From positions 1,798,001 through 1,862,000 of the forward strand of contig NZ_PIPX01000001.1 in assembly GCF_003987225.1 (NCBI RefSeq): DNA of 64,000 nucleotides, written 5' to 3'. Positions 27,749-42,956 of the stretch are shown one piece after another; the first letter of the stretch is position 1, and the number at the start of each line of letters is the position of its first letter. A program made the position numbers and the translations under genes. The notes under the pieces were generated by a model that was not told the DNA's origin, searched no databases, and worked only from the letters and a program-made list of their open reading frames with translations. Source of the DNA: Pseudidiomarina homiensis. GTDB lineage: Bacteria > Pseudomonadota > Gammaproteobacteria > Enterobacterales > Alteromonadaceae.

Positions 27749-27874
27749 TTTAAGACCGCTAAAAAAAAATTTCCGAACAAGCAACTGAACGAAATTTAAC
27801 CGTTTCGATCCAAGCTAATTCAGGTTAAACTATACGGCTACAATTTTTGCTCGTAAGGCTCTAGGATTACGTTT

Positions 27875-29776
27875 ATGTCGAATACTCCAACTTACCATCA
27901 GCATTATGACGTTATTGTCATTGGTGGTGGACATGCTGGTACTGAAGCAGCACTTGCTGCCGCACGTATGGGCTGTCAAACGCTATTGTTGACGCATAAC
28001 ATCGAAACCTTAGGTCAAATGTCATGTAATCCAGCCATTGGTGGTATTGGTAAAGGACATTTGGTCAAAGAAATCGATGCTTTAGGCGGCGCTATGGCAC
28101 TAGCAGCTGATCGTGCAGGTATTCAATTTCGTACGCTGAATTCATCCAAAGGCCCAGCAGTTCGTGCTACGCGAGCACAAGCCGATCGTGTATTGTACAA
28201 AGCTGCAATCCGCGAATTACTTGAAAATCAACCGAATTTAAATCTATTTCAGCAAGCTTGTGATGATCTGATCGTTGAAAACGATCGTGTCGTTGGCGTT
28301 GTCACCCAAATGGGTCTGAAATTTAGTGCGAAAACGGTCGTTTTAACGGTTGGCACATTTTTGGGTGGCCAAATTCATATTGGTCTAGAAAATTATCAAG
28401 GCGGCCGCGCTGGCGATCCTCCAGCAAATGCATTAGCGAAGCGTTTACGTGAGTTACCTTTACGTGTTGATCGCTTGAAAACCGGTACACCACCTCGTAT
28501 TGATGCAAAATCAATAGATTTTTCAGTGATGCAAGAACAACCCGGTGATACACCAACACCGTTGTTCTCGTTTATGGGAAAATCGGAAGATCATCCTCAA
28601 CAAATTAGTTGTTACATCACTCATACCAACGATCGCACCCACGATGTCATTCGTGGTGGTTTAGATCGTTCGCCGATGTATTCAGGTGTTATTGAAGGTG
28701 TTGGGCCACGCTATTGTCCATCGATAGAAGACAAAGTGATGCGTTTTGCCGATAAAACTTCGCATCAAATCTTTGTTGAACCGGAAGGCTTAAATACGCA
28801 CGAAGTCTATCCAAATGGTATTTCAACGAGCTTACCATTTGACGTGCAAGTTGAATTGGTTCGTTCAATTAAAGGTTTTGAAAATGCGCATATTACGCGC
28901 CCAGGTTATGCCATTGAATATGATTATTTTGACCCACGTGATCTGCAGCAAACCTTAGAAACCAAGTACATCCATGGTTTGTTCTTTGCTGGCCAGATTA
29001 ATGGCACGACAGGTTATGAAGAAGCCGGTGCACAAGGTTTGGTAGCCGGTTTAAACGCTGCTCTGCAAGCACAAGACAAAGAAGGTTGGGCACCACGTCG
29101 TGACAATAGTTATATGGGTGTACTGATCGATGATCTTTCGACGTTAGGTACCAAAGAACCTTATCGCATGTTTACCTCACGGGCGGAGTATCGCTTATTG
29201 CTGCGTGAAGATAATGCTGACATGCGCTTAACCGAAAAAGGCCGTGAACTTGGCTTGGTTGATGATGCTCGTTGGGCACGCTTTAACGAAAAAATGGAAG
29301 CTATTGCACAAGAACAACAACGCTTACGTAGTACTTGGATCCACAAAGATCACCCAGCTGTTACAGCGGTTAACGAACTGGTGAAAACGCCAATCACGAA
29401 AGAAGTAAACGGTGAAGATCTGTTACGTCGACCAGAAATTACCTATCAAGCGATGATGGCGATCGATGTGTTGGGTCCAGGCCTTACGGATCACGAAGCC
29501 GCGGAACAAGTCGAAATTCAAACCAAGTACGCTGGTTATATCGCGCGCCAACAAGACGAGATCGCAAAACAGCAACGCCATGAAAATACGCGTTTGCCGA
29601 TGGGTTTTGATTACGCGGGCATCAAAGGTTTATCAAATGAAGTGATTGCCAAGCTGAATGAGCATCAACCTGAAACAGTCGGTAAAGCAGCGCGTATTTC
29701 AGGCGTCACTCCGGCGGCTATTTCAATGTTATTAGTTCATTTGAAAAAACAAGGATTGTTGCGCAAAAGCGCCTAA
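27875..29776 (+). CDS. mnmG: tRNA uridine-5-carboxymethylaminomethyl modification enzyme MnmG (GidA)
   Basis: 633 residues, normal length. With MnmE it installs the carboxymethylaminomethyl group on wobble U34 of several tRNAs. The FAD Rossmann motif is '[20 protein letters not shown]' at about residues 12-31, followed by '[20 protein letters not shown]'. '[15 protein letters not shown]' and '[20 protein letters not shown]' are also diagnostic. It begins the mnmG-rsmG-parA-parB block next to oriC. Confidence 0.98.
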   Translation: MSNTPTYHQHYDVIVIGGGHAGTEAALAAARMGCQTLLLTHNIETLGQMSCNPAIGGIGKGHLVKEIDALGGAMALAADRAGIQFRTLNSSKGPAVRATRAQADRVLYKAAIRELLENQPNLNLFQQACDDLIVENDRVVGVVTQMGLKFSAKTVVLTVGTFLGGQIHIGLENYQGGRAGDPPANALAKRLRELPLRVDRLKTGTPPRIDAKSIDFSVMQEQPGDTPTPLFSFMGKSEDHPQQISCYITHTNDRTHDVIRGGLDRSPMYSGVIEGVGPRYCPSIEDKVMRFADKTSHQIFVEPEGLNTHEVYPNGISTSLPFDVQVELVRSIKGFENAHITRPGYAIEYDYFDPRDLQQTLETKYIHGLFFAGQINGTTGYEEAGAQGLVAGLNAALQAQDKEGWAPRRDNSYMGVLIDDLSTLGTKEPYRMFTSRAEYRLLLREDNADMRLTEKGRELGLVDDARWARFNEKMEAIAQEQQRLRSTWIHKDHPAVTAVNELVKTPITKEVNGEDLLRRPEITYQAMMAIDVLGPGLTDHEAAEQVEIQTKYAGYIARQQDEIAKQQRHENTRLPMGFDYAGIKGLSNEVIAKLNEHQPETVGKAARISGVTPAAISMLLVHLKKQGLLRKSA

Positions 29777-29796
29777 CAGTGGTTATCGAAACGAGC

Positions 29797-30438
29797 ATGC
29801 AGAAAAAATTAGCAGAACTTATTGAGCGTGCAGGCCTCACCATTGCACCTGAACAGCAACAGCAACAGCAACTCGTGCGTTTGGTGGAATTGCTGGATAA
29901 ATGGAATAAAGCATACAATTTGACGTCGGTACGTAATCCACAGCAAATGCTGAGTCGTCACATTGTCGATAGTCTGGTAGTGTTACCTTATCTTCAGGGT
30001 GAACGTTTTATCGACGTTGGCACCGGACCTGGATTGCCAGGCTTGCCGCTCGCGATTGCACAACCGGATAAAGAGTTTGTATTACTTGATAGTTTAGGTA
30101 AGCGCATTCGCTTTATTCGTCAGGTCTGTCACGAACTGGGGCTTAAGAATGTTAAAGCTGTGCAAAGCCGCGTGGAAGATTTTGCTGATCCAACTAAATT
30201 TGATGGAGTCATCAGTAGAGCCTTTGCCTCGCTTAGTGATATGCTGAATTGGTGTCAGCACTTGCCAAAGCCACAAGGTAAGTTTTACGCTTTAAAAGGC
30301 GTCTATCCTGAAGCTGAAATCACTGCGTTAGCGACTGATTTTTCAGCCGAAAAATTTCAGGTGGACGACGTCATTGCGCTGCAAGTACCTGAAGTCGATG
30401 CAGAGCGTCACTTAGTTATCATCTCAACAAGAGGTTAA
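29797..30438 (+). CDS. rsmG: 16S rRNA m7G527 methyltransferase RsmG (GidB)
   Basis: 213 residues from the ATG at 29797, chosen because '[16 protein letters not shown]' aligns with the known N-terminus; a GTG at 29779 would add six residues. SAM-binding motifs are '[20 protein letters not shown]' and '[20 protein letters not shown]'; '[20 protein letters not shown]' is also typical. It methylates N7 of G527 in 16S rRNA using S-adenosylmethionine; loss is known to give low-level streptomycin resistance. Confidence 0.97.
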   Translation: MQKKLAELIERAGLTIAPEQQQQQQLVRLVELLDKWNKAYNLTSVRNPQQMLSRHIVDSLVVLPYLQGERFIDVGTGPGLPGLPLAIAQPDKEFVLLDSLGKRIRFIRQVCHELGLKNVKAVQSRVEDFADPTKFDGVISRAFASLSDMLNWCQHLPKPQGKFYALKGVYPEAEITALATDFSAEKFQVDDVIALQVPEVDAERHLVIISTRG

Positions 30439-30444
30439 ACGCCC

Positions 30445-31242
30445 GTGGGTAGAATCATTGCCATTGCAAATCAGAAAGGCGGCGTGGGTAAAACCACCAC
30501 GGCGGTGAATTTGGCGGCATCGATGGCCGCAACACGGCGTAAAGTATTGTTGATTGATCTCGATCCACAAGGCAATGCCACCATGGGTAGTGGCATCGAT
30601 AAATACGATATCGAAAATACCGCTTACGAGTTGCTGGTCGATCAAAAGCCTTTTCAAGATGTAGTTGTTACCGAAACGAACGGTAAATATCATTTGATCG
30701 CCGCCAACGGCGACGTGACCGCAGCTGACGTTAAACTCATGGAAGAATTTGCCCGTGAGCAACGACTGGCCAGTGCACTCAAACCAGTGAGTGATAATTA
30801 CGACTTCATTTTTATTGATTGCCCACCGTCACTAAGCATGTTGACGGTGAACGCCATGGCGGCAGCCGACTCCATTTTGGTTCCTATGCAGTGCGAATAT
30901 TACGCACTCGAGGGGTTAACTGCCCTAATGGATACTATCGAGCGCTTAGCTGAAGCGGTGAATCCGCGGCTGCAAATCGAAGGTATTTTGCGCACCATGT
31001 ATGATCCGCGTAATCGCTTAGCCAACGATGTTTCAGAACAACTTAAAGCGCATTTCGGCAATAAGGTTTATCGCACGGTGATTCCACGCAACGTGCGTTT
31101 GGCTGAAGCGCCAAGTTTTGGTGCTCCAGCCATGTACTACGACAAATCATCAACCGGGGCAAAAGCCTATCTCTCGCTAGCAGGCGAACTGATTCGCCGC
31201 GCAGAACAATTAAAAAAAGCCGAAGCAGCGGCTGAAGCCTGA
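30445..31242 (+). CDS. parA: Chromosome partitioning ATPase ParA (Soj)
   Basis: 265 residues starting at GTG 30445, with AAGAGG 10 nt upstream. The deviant Walker A box 'NQKGGVGKTTTAVNLAASMA' is at about residues 8-27 with the signature Lys pair; Walker A' is 'LLIDLDPQGNATMGSG' and Walker B is 'FIFIDCPPSL'. It is the DNA-binding ATPase that moves ParB-parS complexes. It starts 6 nt after rsmG and lies 14 nt before parB. Confidence 0.97.
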   Translation: MGRIIAIANQKGGVGKTTTAVNLAASMAATRRKVLLIDLDPQGNATMGSGIDKYDIENTAYELLVDQKPFQDVVVTETNGKYHLIAANGDVTAADVKLMEEFAREQRLASALKPVSDNYDFIFIDCPPSLSMLTVNAMAAADSILVPMQCEYYALEGLTALMDTIERLAEAVNPRLQIEGILRTMYDPRNRLANDVSEQLKAHFGNKVYRTVIPRNVRLAEAPSFGAPAMYYDKSSTGAKAYLSLAGELIRRAEQLKKAEAAAEA

Positions 31243-31256
31243 GGAAACCACGAGCT

Positions 31257-32162
31257 ATGTCTGCCAAGAAACGAGGACTAGGACGCGGCTTGGACGCGTT
31301 ATTAACCACCAGTAAGCATGCTCGCGAGCACGAACATGAGCAGCCTGAGGGCAATGACGTACAGGACATCAGCAAAGGCGAATTACAAAAATTGCCGATT
31401 GAGTTTTTGCAGCCAGGCAAATACCAACCGCGCAAAGATATGTCGCCAGAAGCCCTCGAAGATCTTGCTGCGTCGGTGAAAGCACAAGGCATCATTCAGC
31501 CGATTGTGGTGCGCGAAATTGAGAAAGATAAGTACGAGATTATCGCGGGCGAGCGGCGTTGGCGTGCGGCACAAATGGCGCGCTTGAGCGAAGTGCCCTG
31601 TTTGGTTAAACACGTACCTGATGAAGCTGCAGTTGCTATTGCATTGATCGAGAACATTCAGCGTGAAGATCTGAATGCGATGGAAGAAGCAACTGCCCTG
31701 CAACGTCTATTGGATGAATTTCAACTGACCCATCAAGAGGTTGCTGACGCAGTAGGTAAATCGCGTGCAACCGTCACTAACTTATTACGCTTAAACAACT
31801 TAGAACACGAAACCAAAACCCTCCTTGAACGTGGTGACATTGAACATGGCCACGCCAAACTACTTCTTGCCCTTCAGGGTGAACAACAAAGCGAAGTTGC
31901 GCGTACTATTGCTGCGAAAGCGATGACTGTGCGTGAGGCAGAAAAGTTGGTGCGACTTACGCTGGAACCGAAAAAACCAGTTGAACCGCAAAAACCGAAT
32001 GCCGATATTCAACGCTTGGAACAGCGTTTGAGCGATCGCTTGGGTGCTGCAGTTGCGATTAACCACGGCCGCAAAGGCAAAGGCAAAGTGGTGATAAATT
32101 ACAGTAGTTTAGATGAGCTTGACGGCATACTCACCCACTTTCAGTTGCCTGATGATACTTAA
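31257..32162 (+). CDS. parB: Chromosome partitioning CTPase/DNA-binding protein ParB (Spo0J)
   Basis: 301 residues. N-terminal ParA-stimulating start 'KKRGLGRGLDALL'; the ParB/Srx CTP-binding domain has 'LQPGKYQPRKDMSPEALEDL' and the C-motif 'IIAGERRWRAAQMA'; a helix-turn-helix follows ('LTHQEVADAVGKSRATVTNL'); the C-terminal dimerisation region is lysine-rich. It loads on parS sites. A search by eye for the 16-bp TGTTTCACGTGAAACA-type parS inside this window found none. Confidence 0.96.
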   Translation: MSAKKRGLGRGLDALLTTSKHAREHEHEQPEGNDVQDISKGELQKLPIEFLQPGKYQPRKDMSPEALEDLAASVKAQGIIQPIVVREIEKDKYEIIAGERRWRAAQMARLSEVPCLVKHVPDEAAVAIALIENIQREDLNAMEEATALQRLLDEFQLTHQEVADAVGKSRATVTNLLRLNNLEHETKTLLERGDIEHGHAKLLLALQGEQQSEVARTIAAKAMTVREAEKLVRLTLEPKKPVEPQKPNADIQRLEQRLSDRLGAAVAINHGRKGKGKVVINYSSLDELDGILTHFQLPDDT

Positions 32163-32177
32163 GCCGTTTGCATTTTG

Positions 32178-32205
32178 TTGCAATTAGAGCGCAAATCTTT
32201 ATACT
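32178..32205 (+). promoter_or_regulatory. Probable sigma-70 promoter of the atp operon
   Basis: TTGCAA at 32178-32183 and TATACT at 32200-32205, with 16 nt between them, in the parB-atpI gap. Both hexamers match the consensus in four to five of six positions. Confidence 0.6.
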
Positions 32206-32236
32206 ATCGCGGGCTTTTAACTGAGGTTCTGAGCCC

Positions 32237-33497
<1,261 letters not shown>

Positions 33498-33508
33498 TTT
33501 TGTATTAA

Positions 33509-33784
<276 letters not shown>

Positions 33785-33832
33785 GGCTCGTTACATCATT
33801 TCGAACAACTGAACGAATAGGAGGGTGGGTCT

Positions 33833-34303
33833 ATGAGTTTAAATATGACCCTGATCGGTGAATTAATCGCGTTTATCGTCTTCGTGCTGTTCTGCATGAA
33901 GTTTGTTTGGCCACCGCTAAACAATGCGATTGAAGCTCGTCAGAAGAAGATTGCCGATGGCCTTGCAGCTGGTGAAAAAGCTGAGAAAAGCCTCGAAGAA
34001 GCGCAAGCTAAAGTTGCTGACGAACTGAAAGACGCGAAAGCGCAAGCTGCAGAGATTATCGCCCAAGCGAAAAAACGTGCGGACGAAACAATCGAAGACG
34101 GCAAGAAGCGTGGCGAGCAAGAGCGCGAGAAAATCGTTGCTGCCGGCCACTCTGAAGTCGAAGCAGAGCGCAACCGCTTACGCGAAGAGCTGCGCAAGCA
34201 AGTAGCAGTATTAGCTGTTGCTGGTGCTAGCAAAATCATTGAGCGTGAAATTGATAAAGACGCTCACAGTGACATCGTTGAAAAACTGGTCGCTGAACTC
34301 TAA
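33833..34303 (+). CDS. atpF: ATP synthase Fo subunit b
   Basis: 156 residues, identical in length to the E. coli protein. One N-terminal membrane helix (about 8-26, '[20 protein letters not shown]') is followed by a long charged helix that dimerises as the peripheral stalk. A GGAGGGTGGG ribosome site precedes the ATG. Confidence 0.97.
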   Translation: MSLNMTLIGELIAFIVFVLFCMKFVWPPLNNAIEARQKKIADGLAAGEKAEKSLEEAQAKVADELKDAKAQAAEIIAQAKKRADETIEDGKKRGEQEREKIVAAGHSEVEAERNRLREELRKQVAVLAVAGASKIIEREIDKDAHSDIVEKLVAEL

Positions 34304-34321
34304 CCAAAGGGGTTTGTGCAA

Positions 34322-34855
34322 ATGTCAGAATTGACTACGGTTGCTCGCCCCTATGCAAAAGCAGCTTTTGATTTTGCACTAGAGCACGGCGCGATCGAAA
34401 AATGGCATGACATGATTGCTTTCTCTGCCGCAGTTGCGAGCGATGAAGGTATGGCCACTTTTTTGAGTAGTGCCGAAACGCTAGAGAAAAAGGTAGAGGT
34501 TTTCATTAACGTCTGCGGCGAACAATTGGATGAAAAAGGCCAAAACTTCGTGCGCTTGATGGCGGAAAATAGCCGTTTGAAAGCCTTACCTGCTGTCGAG
34601 AAACTCTACGGTGAACTGCGCTCAGATTATGAGAAAGAAGTCACTGTAGATGTAACCGCTGCGGTCAAATTGACCAAGAAGCAGCAGGACAATCTAGCAC
34701 AGACGTTAGAAAAACGTTTTTCACGCAAAGTTAAGCTGAATTGCAGTGTCGATGCAGCGATTGTCAGCGGCTTATACATTAAAGCTGGTGACACCGTGAT
34801 TGACGGTACGGTGCGCGGTAAGCTCGATCGGCTTGCCCATGCACTGCAATCCTAA
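34322..34855 (+). CDS. atpH: ATP synthase F1 subunit delta
   Basis: 177 residues from ATG 34322, giving '[20 protein letters not shown]', the family N-terminus; an upstream GTG adds two residues. The delta subunit caps the F1 head and binds subunit b. The C-terminal '[20 protein letters not shown]' is the family signature. Confidence 0.97.
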   Translation: MSELTTVARPYAKAAFDFALEHGAIEKWHDMIAFSAAVASDEGMATFLSSAETLEKKVEVFINVCGEQLDEKGQNFVRLMAENSRLKALPAVEKLYGELRSDYEKEVTVDVTAAVKLTKKQQDNLAQTLEKRFSRKVKLNCSVDAAIVSGLYIKAGDTVIDGTVRGKLDRLAHALQS

Positions 34856-34869
34856 TTGGGGACTTGAGC

Positions 34870-36411
<1,542 letters not shown>

Positions 36412-36416
36412 GCAAC

Positions 36417-36441
36417 GTGGCCACTTCTAAAGAGTGGCCAC
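36417..36441 (+). other. Intercistronic hairpin between atpA and atpG
   Basis: A perfect 9-bp stem, GTGGCCACT (36417-36425) with AGTGGCCAC (36433-36441), with a 7-nt loop. No T run follows, so it is not an intrinsic terminator. It may act in mRNA stability or processing within the operon. Confidence 0.6.
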
Positions 36442-36468
36442 ACGTCGTTGAGTTAACAGGAGATTATC

Positions 36469-37341
36469 ATGGCCAGCGGTAAAGAGATAAAAACCAAGAT
36501 CGGGAGTATTAATAATACTCAGAAGATCACTAGTGCGATGGAAATGGTAGCTGCGTCCAAAATGAAAAAGGCGCAGGAACGTATGGCTTCTAGCCGTCCG
36601 TATGCCGACAGCATTCGCAAAGTGATCGGCCATGTTGCCCATGCCAACCTCGAATACAAGCATCCGTACTTAGAAGAACGTGATGCCAAGCGAGTTGGTT
36701 ATATCGTGATTTCAACGGACCGTGGTTTGTGTGGCGGTTTGAACACCAATCAATTTAAACAGGTGGTCAAGCACGCAAAAGCACAGCAAGAAAACGGTGT
36801 TGAAGTTGATTTCGCGGCGATTGGCAGCAAGGCAACGGGTTTCTTTAAACGCTTTGGAGGCCGTTTACTGGCGCAAACATCAGGCCTTGGCGATAAGCCA
36901 AGTGTGAACGATGTGCTCGGAACCGTGCAAGTGATGCTCGATGCTTTCGATGAAGGCAAAATCGACCGCTTGTTCTTGGTGTACAACAAGTTTGTCAACA
37001 CCATGACGCAGGAGCCAACGATAGCGCAGATGCTACCGTTGCCAAAAGCTGACGACGAAGAGCGTGATCGCGTGCAATCAGGTAGCTGGGACTACCTGTA
37101 TGAGCCTGAGCCACAATCAATCCTTGATACCTTGATTCGCCGTTTCGTTGAATCAACGGTTTACCAAGGTGTGGTTGATAATATCGCGAGTGAACAGGCT
37201 GCGCGGATGGTGGCAATGAAAGCCGCTACCGACAACGCCGAAGACCTCATCGATCAGTTGCAGTTGGTGTACAACAAAGCACGCCAGGCAGCGATTACGC
37301 AGGAAATTTCGGAAATTGTATCGGGCGCCGAAGCGGTTTAA
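36469..37341 (+). CDS. atpG: ATP synthase F1 subunit gamma
   Basis: 290 residues. Gamma is the central rotor shaft. N-terminal '[20 protein letters not shown]' followed by '[13 protein letters not shown]', and the C-terminal '[19 protein letters not shown]' signature are both present. '[16 protein letters not shown]' lies near residues 84-99. Confidence 0.98.
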   Translation: MASGKEIKTKIGSINNTQKITSAMEMVAASKMKKAQERMASSRPYADSIRKVIGHVAHANLEYKHPYLEERDAKRVGYIVISTDRGLCGGLNTNQFKQVVKHAKAQQENGVEVDFAAIGSKATGFFKRFGGRLLAQTSGLGDKPSVNDVLGTVQVMLDAFDEGKIDRLFLVYNKFVNTMTQEPTIAQMLPLPKADDEERDRVQSGSWDYLYEPEPQSILDTLIRRFVESTVYQGVVDNIASEQAARMVAMKAATDNAEDLIDQLQLVYNKARQAAITQEISEIVSGAEAV

Positions 37342-38766
<1,425 letters not shown>

Positions 38767-38782
38767 GAACCGGGAGGTTTAA

Positions 38783-39199
38783 ATGGCAGCAAAAACTGTA
38801 CACCTTGACGTGGTCAGCGCGGAAGATAGCCTTTATAGTGGCGCCGTAGAGACCGTGCAAGTGACCGGTAGCGAAGGTGAGCTGGGTATTTACCCAGGTC
38901 ACGCGCCACTTATCACGAAAATCAAACCAGGTATGGTGCGCGTCGTGAAAGAAGGCGGTGACGAAGAAATCATCTACGTTGCTGGTGGTGTGCTGGAAGT
39001 GCAGCCACACAACGTCACGGTTTTGGCTGATACAGCCGTTCGCGGTGAAGAGCTTGACGAACAACAAGCACTTGATGCGAAGAAACGTGCTGAAGAAGCA
39101 ATCGCAGATTCAAGTTCTGACCTTAGCTACGCAGAAGCGGCGGCAGAATTGTCTCGGGCGTTGGCACAATTGCAGATTATTCGCAAAATCCGCAAATAA
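38783..39199 (+). CDS. atpC: ATP synthase F1 subunit epsilon
   Basis: 138 residues. N-terminal beta-sandwich ('[20 protein letters not shown]', '[20 protein letters not shown]') and a C-terminal helical hairpin ('[20 protein letters not shown]'). Epsilon regulates the rotor. It is the last gene of the operon, followed by a strong terminator. Confidence 0.97.
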   Translation: MAAKTVHLDVVSAEDSLYSGAVETVQVTGSEGELGIYPGHAPLITKIKPGMVRVVKEGGDEEIIYVAGGVLEVQPHNVTVLADTAVRGEELDEQQALDAKKRAEEAIADSSSDLSYAEAAAELSRALAQLQIIRKIRK

Positions 39200-39221
39200 T
39201 CTGGTCCAGCCTAATAGAAGC

Positions 39222-39252
39222 AAAAGCCCAGCCTCGAGCTGGGCTTTTTTGT
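39222..39252 (+). terminator. Intrinsic terminator of the atp operon
   Basis: Stem AAAAGCCCAGC (39222-39232) and GCTGGGCTTTT (39238-39248), 11 bp with a 5-nt loop, followed by more T residues. It lies 23 bp after the atpC stop. Confidence 0.92.
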
Positions 39253-39364
39253 TTTTGCAAATATTCTGCAAAGTCGTTAAGACCAAGCGCTACTTAGTAA
39301 TTTTCCTCCTGTTAATTTCCTGTAATCCCGCTAGAATAGGGCTTTCCAATTCACCAACTGAAAA

Positions 39365-40741
39365 ATGGACGAATTCATGGCATTGAGTGTAGTGGTTCTG
39401 GCTGCTGGCAAAGGCACGCGTATGCGTTCAGCCTTACCTAAAGTGCTACATCCGGTTGCTCATAAGCCGATGGTGCAACATGTGATTGATACCGCACGGC
39501 AGCTCGATTCGAGCGCTATTCACGTGATTTACGGTCACGGTGCTGAGGCACTGTTAGAGCGTCTTGGTGGGCAACAGTTGAGTTTTGTCGAACAGGCAGA
39601 GCAACTTGGCACTGGGCATGCCGTTCAGCAAGTGGTACCGCACCTAGGGGATGACGAGCATGTGCTGATTCTTTACGGTGATGTGCCATTGACGCGTACC
39701 GAAACCTTACAGGCACTGGTTGCGGCTGGACAAACAACCGAATTAGCTTTGTTGACGGTGACTTTACCTGATCCAACTGGCTATGGGCGCATTTTGCGCG
39801 ACGCTGCTGGCAACATTACGGGCATCGTTGAACAAAAAGACGCAACCTCTGAACAGTTGAAAGTTACAGAAGCTAATACAGGCATGATGCTTGCTCAGGG
39901 TAAGGCATTAAAACGTTGGTTAAGCGCTTTATCGAATGATAACGCTCAGGGCGAATACTACCTGACGGATATCGTCGCCATGGCCGCCCAAGAAGGCGTA
40001 CAAATTGCTTCGACCCAACCGCAAGACATCCATGAAGTCGAGGGCGCGAACAACCGCGTACAGCTTGCAGCGCTTGAGCGCGCGTATCAACAACGCCAAG
40101 CAGAGCAGCTAATGATCGATGGCGCTACTCTGCTCGACCCCGCCCGTGTTGATGTGCGCGGCACGGTAACTATTGCCAATGACGTGGTGGTCGATGTGAA
40201 CGTCATCTTTGAGGGTCATGTCGAGCTTGGCGAAGGCGTTGTCATTGAAAGCAACTGTATTTTGCGTAACTGCAGCATTGCTGCGGGTGCACGCATTAAG
40301 TCGCACAGCATCGTTGAAGATGCGCAAGTTGGCGAACAATGCGAAGTTGGCCCGTATGCTCGCTTGCGTCCAGGCTCGGTACTTGAGCAGGGCGCGAAGG
40401 TAGGCAACTTTGTTGAAATGAAGAAGTCGAAGCTTGGCAAGGGTTCAAAAGCCAATCACCTCACCTATCTAGGCGATGCCATCATCGGTGAGCACGTGAA
40501 TATTGGTGCAGGTACCATCACGTGCAACTACGATGGCGTGAATAAGTCCACCACCCAAATCGATGATGGTGCTTTTATCGGCTCCAATAGCTCTTTGGTT
40601 GCGCCGGTTCGCATTGGCAAACAAGCCACAGTTGGTGCTGGCTCAACCATTACCAAGGACGTGGAGGATGCCGAGCTGGGTATCGCCCGTGGTAAACAAC
40701 GCAATATGACGGGCTGGCAACGCCCGCAAAAGAAAGGATAA
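39365..40741 (+). CDS. glmU: Bifunctional GlcNAc-1-P uridyltransferase/GlcN-1-P acetyltransferase GlmU
   Basis: 458 residues from ATG 39365; ATG 39377 is also possible since neither has a clear ribosome site. GlmU acetylates glucosamine-1-phosphate and converts it to UDP-GlcNAc. The N-terminal uridyltransferase has '[20 protein letters not shown]' and 'GTGHAVQQV'; the C-terminal left-handed beta-helix has hexapeptide repeats and the active-site region '[20 protein letters not shown]'. It sits 5 nt before glmS, which supplies its precursor pathway. Confidence 0.98.
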   Translation: MDEFMALSVVVLAAGKGTRMRSALPKVLHPVAHKPMVQHVIDTARQLDSSAIHVIYGHGAEALLERLGGQQLSFVEQAEQLGTGHAVQQVVPHLGDDEHVLILYGDVPLTRTETLQALVAAGQTTELALLTVTLPDPTGYGRILRDAAGNITGIVEQKDATSEQLKVTEANTGMMLAQGKALKRWLSALSNDNAQGEYYLTDIVAMAAQEGVQIASTQPQDIHEVEGANNRVQLAALERAYQQRQAEQLMIDGATLLDPARVDVRGTVTIANDVVVDVNVIFEGHVELGEGVVIESNCILRNCSIAAGARIKSHSIVEDAQVGEQCEVGPYARLRPGSVLEQGAKVGNFVEMKKSKLGKGSKANHLTYLGDAIIGEHVNIGAGTITCNYDGVNKSTTQIDDGAFIGSNSSLVAPVRIGKQATVGAGSTITKDVEDAELGIARGKQRNMTGWQRPQKKG

Positions 40742-40746
40742 GACGT

Positions 40747-42579
40747 ATGTGTGGAATCGTAGGCGCTACTTCTGAGCGCCGTATTAGCGAAATCCTGCTG
40801 GAAGGCCTTAAGCGCCTTGAATACCGTGGTTACGACTCTGCTGGCCTTGCCGTATTGAGCGAAGATGGCGTTATTGAAAGCATTCGTCGTACAGGTAAAG
40901 TGCAAGAATTGAAAGATGCAGTCGGTGAACATCCGCTGAGTGGAACTACAGGTATCGCGCATACGCGCTGGGCAACCCATGGTGGCGTGACTGAAGCAAA
41001 CGCCCACCCGCATATTTCAAACGACTGTATTGCCGTTGTCCATAACGGCATTATCGAGAACCACGACAAACTGCGTGAGCAATTGCGTGCACAAGGTTAC
41101 GAATTCCGTTCTGACACTGACACCGAAGTGATTTGTCACTTGGTCCACCACGAGAAAAAGACGCACAGCGACTTATTTGAAGCGGTGCAAGCGGCGGTGA
41201 AGCAACTCGAAGGAGCTTATGGCACTGTGGTCATGGATTGCCAAGAACCAGGTCGCTTAGTGGTGGCGCGTTCAGGCAGCCCACTCGTAATAGGCCTTGG
41301 TATTGGCGAGAACTTTATCGCCTCTGATCAGTTGGCGCTATTACCAGTCACGCGCAAGTTTATGTACCTTGAAGAAGGTGATATGGCTGATATTACTCGC
41401 ACTGACGTAAAAGTTTATAATGCGCAAGGAGCGCGCATTGAACGTGAGGTGCACGAGTCTGACGGCCAATATGACGCTGGCGGCAAAGGCAATTATCGCC
41501 ACTTCATGCTCAAAGAGATCCACGAGCAGCCAGCGGCAGTGCGCAACGCGCTAGAGGGCCGGTTGATCGATGGGCGTGTCGCTGACAACGCTTTCGGTGA
41601 AGGCTCAATGGCGCTGTTGAAGAGTGTTGAGCACGTGCAAATTGTGGCCTGCGGCACCTCTTACCACGCTGGAATGGTTGCGCGTTACTGGCTCGAAGCG
41701 CTTGCTGGCGTGTCATGTAATGTCGAAATTGCTTCCGAGTTCCGTTACCGCCAGTCGCATGTGCACCCAAACAGTTTGCTGGTGACGATTTCACAGTCTG
41801 GTGAAACTGCCGATACCTTGGCCGCATTGCGCTTGTCGAAAGAGCTCGGCTACAAAGGTTCTTTGACCATCTGTAACGTGTCGACCTCTTCGATGGTTCG
41901 CGAGTCTGACCTCGCCTACCTGACCCGCGCCGGTACGGAAATCGGTGTGGCCTCAACCAAAGCCTTCACCACGCAGTTGGTAGGCTTAATGATGCTGGTG
42001 TTAGCCCTTGGGCAATCCCGTGGCCTGGACGCAGACAAACAAGATGTGATTGTCAAAGGCCTGAAGACCTTGCCTGCGAAGTTGGAAGAAGCATTGTTGT
42101 TGAGCGACGAAATCGAAGCGCTAGCGCCACAATTTGCCGACAAGTATCACAGTCTTTTCCTAGGCCGTGGCTCGCAATATCCCATTGCGATGGAAGGTGC
42201 GCTGAAGCTCAAAGAGATCTCGTACATTCACGCTGAAGCCTACGCCGCAGGTGAGCTCAAGCACGGGCCATTGGCATTGATTGACGCCGAAATGCCAGTC
42301 ATCGTGGTTGCGCCGAATGACGAGCTACTTGAGAAACTGAAGTCGAATGTTGAAGAAGTCCGTGCCCGCGGCGGCATCATGTATGTGTTCGCTGACCGTG
42401 ACGCCAACTTCAAAAGCGACGATAGCATGCACGTGATCAACGTCAGTCATTGCGACGAGCTGATCGCTCCGATCGTTTATACCATTCCGCTACAGTTGCT
42501 GTCGTACTTCGTTGCCATCATTAAAGGCACCGACGTCGACCAGCCGCGGAACTTGGCGAAATCGGTGACGGTGGAGTGA
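40747..42579 (+). CDS. glmS: Glutamine--fructose-6-phosphate aminotransferase GlmS
   Basis: 610 residues. It makes glucosamine-6-phosphate from fructose-6-phosphate and glutamine, the first step to UDP-GlcNAc. The N-terminal nucleophile Cys follows the initiator Met ('MCGIVGA'); the glutaminase loop '[20 protein letters not shown]' and two SIS domains ('[17 protein letters not shown]', '[20 protein letters not shown]') are present. The C-terminal '[12 protein letters not shown]' is the conserved tail recognised by Tn7-family TnsD in other bacteria. Confidence 0.99.
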   Translation: MCGIVGATSERRISEILLEGLKRLEYRGYDSAGLAVLSEDGVIESIRRTGKVQELKDAVGEHPLSGTTGIAHTRWATHGGVTEANAHPHISNDCIAVVHNGIIENHDKLREQLRAQGYEFRSDTDTEVICHLVHHEKKTHSDLFEAVQAAVKQLEGAYGTVVMDCQEPGRLVVARSGSPLVIGLGIGENFIASDQLALLPVTRKFMYLEEGDMADITRTDVKVYNAQGARIEREVHESDGQYDAGGKGNYRHFMLKEIHEQPAAVRNALEGRLIDGRVADNAFGEGSMALLKSVEHVQIVACGTSYHAGMVARYWLEALAGVSCNVEIASEFRYRQSHVHPNSLLVTISQSGETADTLAALRLSKELGYKGSLTICNVSTSSMVRESDLAYLTRAGTEIGVASTKAFTTQLVGLMMLVLALGQSRGLDADKQDVIVKGLKTLPAKLEEALLLSDEIEALAPQFADKYHSLFLGRGSQYPIAMEGALKLKEISYIHAEAYAAGELKHGPLALIDAEMPVIVVAPNDELLEKLKSNVEEVRARGGIMYVFADRDANFKSDDSMHVINVSHCDELIAPIVYTIPLQLLSYFVAIIKGTDVDQPRNLAKSVTVE

Positions 42580-42595
42580 TTTTGAGTTTCGGATC

Positions 42596-42622
42596 AAAAA
42601 AAGGTGCTACGGCGCCTTTTTT
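42596..42622 (+). terminator. Intrinsic terminator of glmUS
   Basis: AAAAAAAGGTGC (42596-42607) pairs with GCGCCTTTTTT (42612-42622) through a TACG loop and one G-T pair. It works in both directions and separates glmS from the convergent toxin gene. Confidence 0.88.
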
Positions 42623-42638
42623 AATTCGTCGCTGCTTG

Positions 42639-42956
42639 TTAAACGCCACTTATCAAGAAATCAAAAGCAGCAATAATATCAGCATGGTATTCGGTTAAAT
42701 CTGCAGCTGGTTCTCCTAGGTATTTCCGTTCGAGCCCAGCTATTTCTTGCATCATTCCAATATAATCCTTTCCGTTTATATTGAACATTGGATTAAGTCT
42801 TGCCATAGGAGTGATTACTGCGCCTAGGGATGGGGTTAGCGGGATCACCACGGTTGTTTTCAAATCACCTAATAAGTCACTTTGAATCTCAAGCAAAAAA
42901 GGATATTCATCGCGCGTTCTAGGGTTCGGATTATGGTACGCCCAAAATTGAGACAT
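42639..42956 (-). CDS. CcdB-family type II toxin (gyrase poison family)
   Basis: 105 residues. The layout matches CcdB: N-terminal 'SQFWAYHNPN', then 'EYPFLLEIQSDLLGDLKTTV' with the 'VxxQSDLL' strand, 'VIPLTPSL', and a C-terminal helix 'YHADIIAAFDFLISGV' equivalent to the F-plasmid segment that ends in W-G-I. In CcdB the last three residues contact GyrA; here they are S-G-V, so the Trp of the F-type toxin is not conserved and the target is unproven. The start overlaps the antitoxin stop (TGATG), typical of toxin-antitoxin coupling. It lies 17 bp past the glmS terminator. Confidence 0.85.
   Translation of the reverse strand: MSQFWAYHNPNPRTRDEYPFLLEIQSDLLGDLKTTVVIPLTPSLGAVITPMARLNPMFNINGKDYIGMMQEIAGLERKYLGEPAADLTEYHADIIAAFDFLISGV

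Larger units (their letters stand above)
27497..27874. other. oriC: Chromosomal replication origin oriC (gene-free 378 bp)
   Basis: The only gene-free stretch over 300 bp lies between mioC and mnmG. It holds two perfect DnaA boxes (27565-27573 minus, 27672-27680 plus), a near box TTATCAACA (27549-27557 minus), a one-mismatch box TTACGCACA (27583-27591 plus), three AT-rich 13-mers starting with GATC (27705-27748, minus), a further A/T tract at 27771-27781 and a marked excess of GATC (Dam) sites. Read from mnmG towards mioC the order is A/T tract, 13-mers, R1-like box, then boxes further right, the same layout as E. coli oriC. No ORF of note is present. Confidence 0.92.

Noticed and set aside
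30445-32162. parS site near parAB
   Set aside because: No 16-bp sequence close to the TGTTTCACGTGAAACA consensus was found by eye in or beside the genes; it may lie elsewhere.
42580-42640. Tn7-type element inserted at glmS
   Set aside because: No tns genes, terminal repeats or target duplication are seen; the terminator and glmS tail are intact. Only the hotspot location is suggestive.
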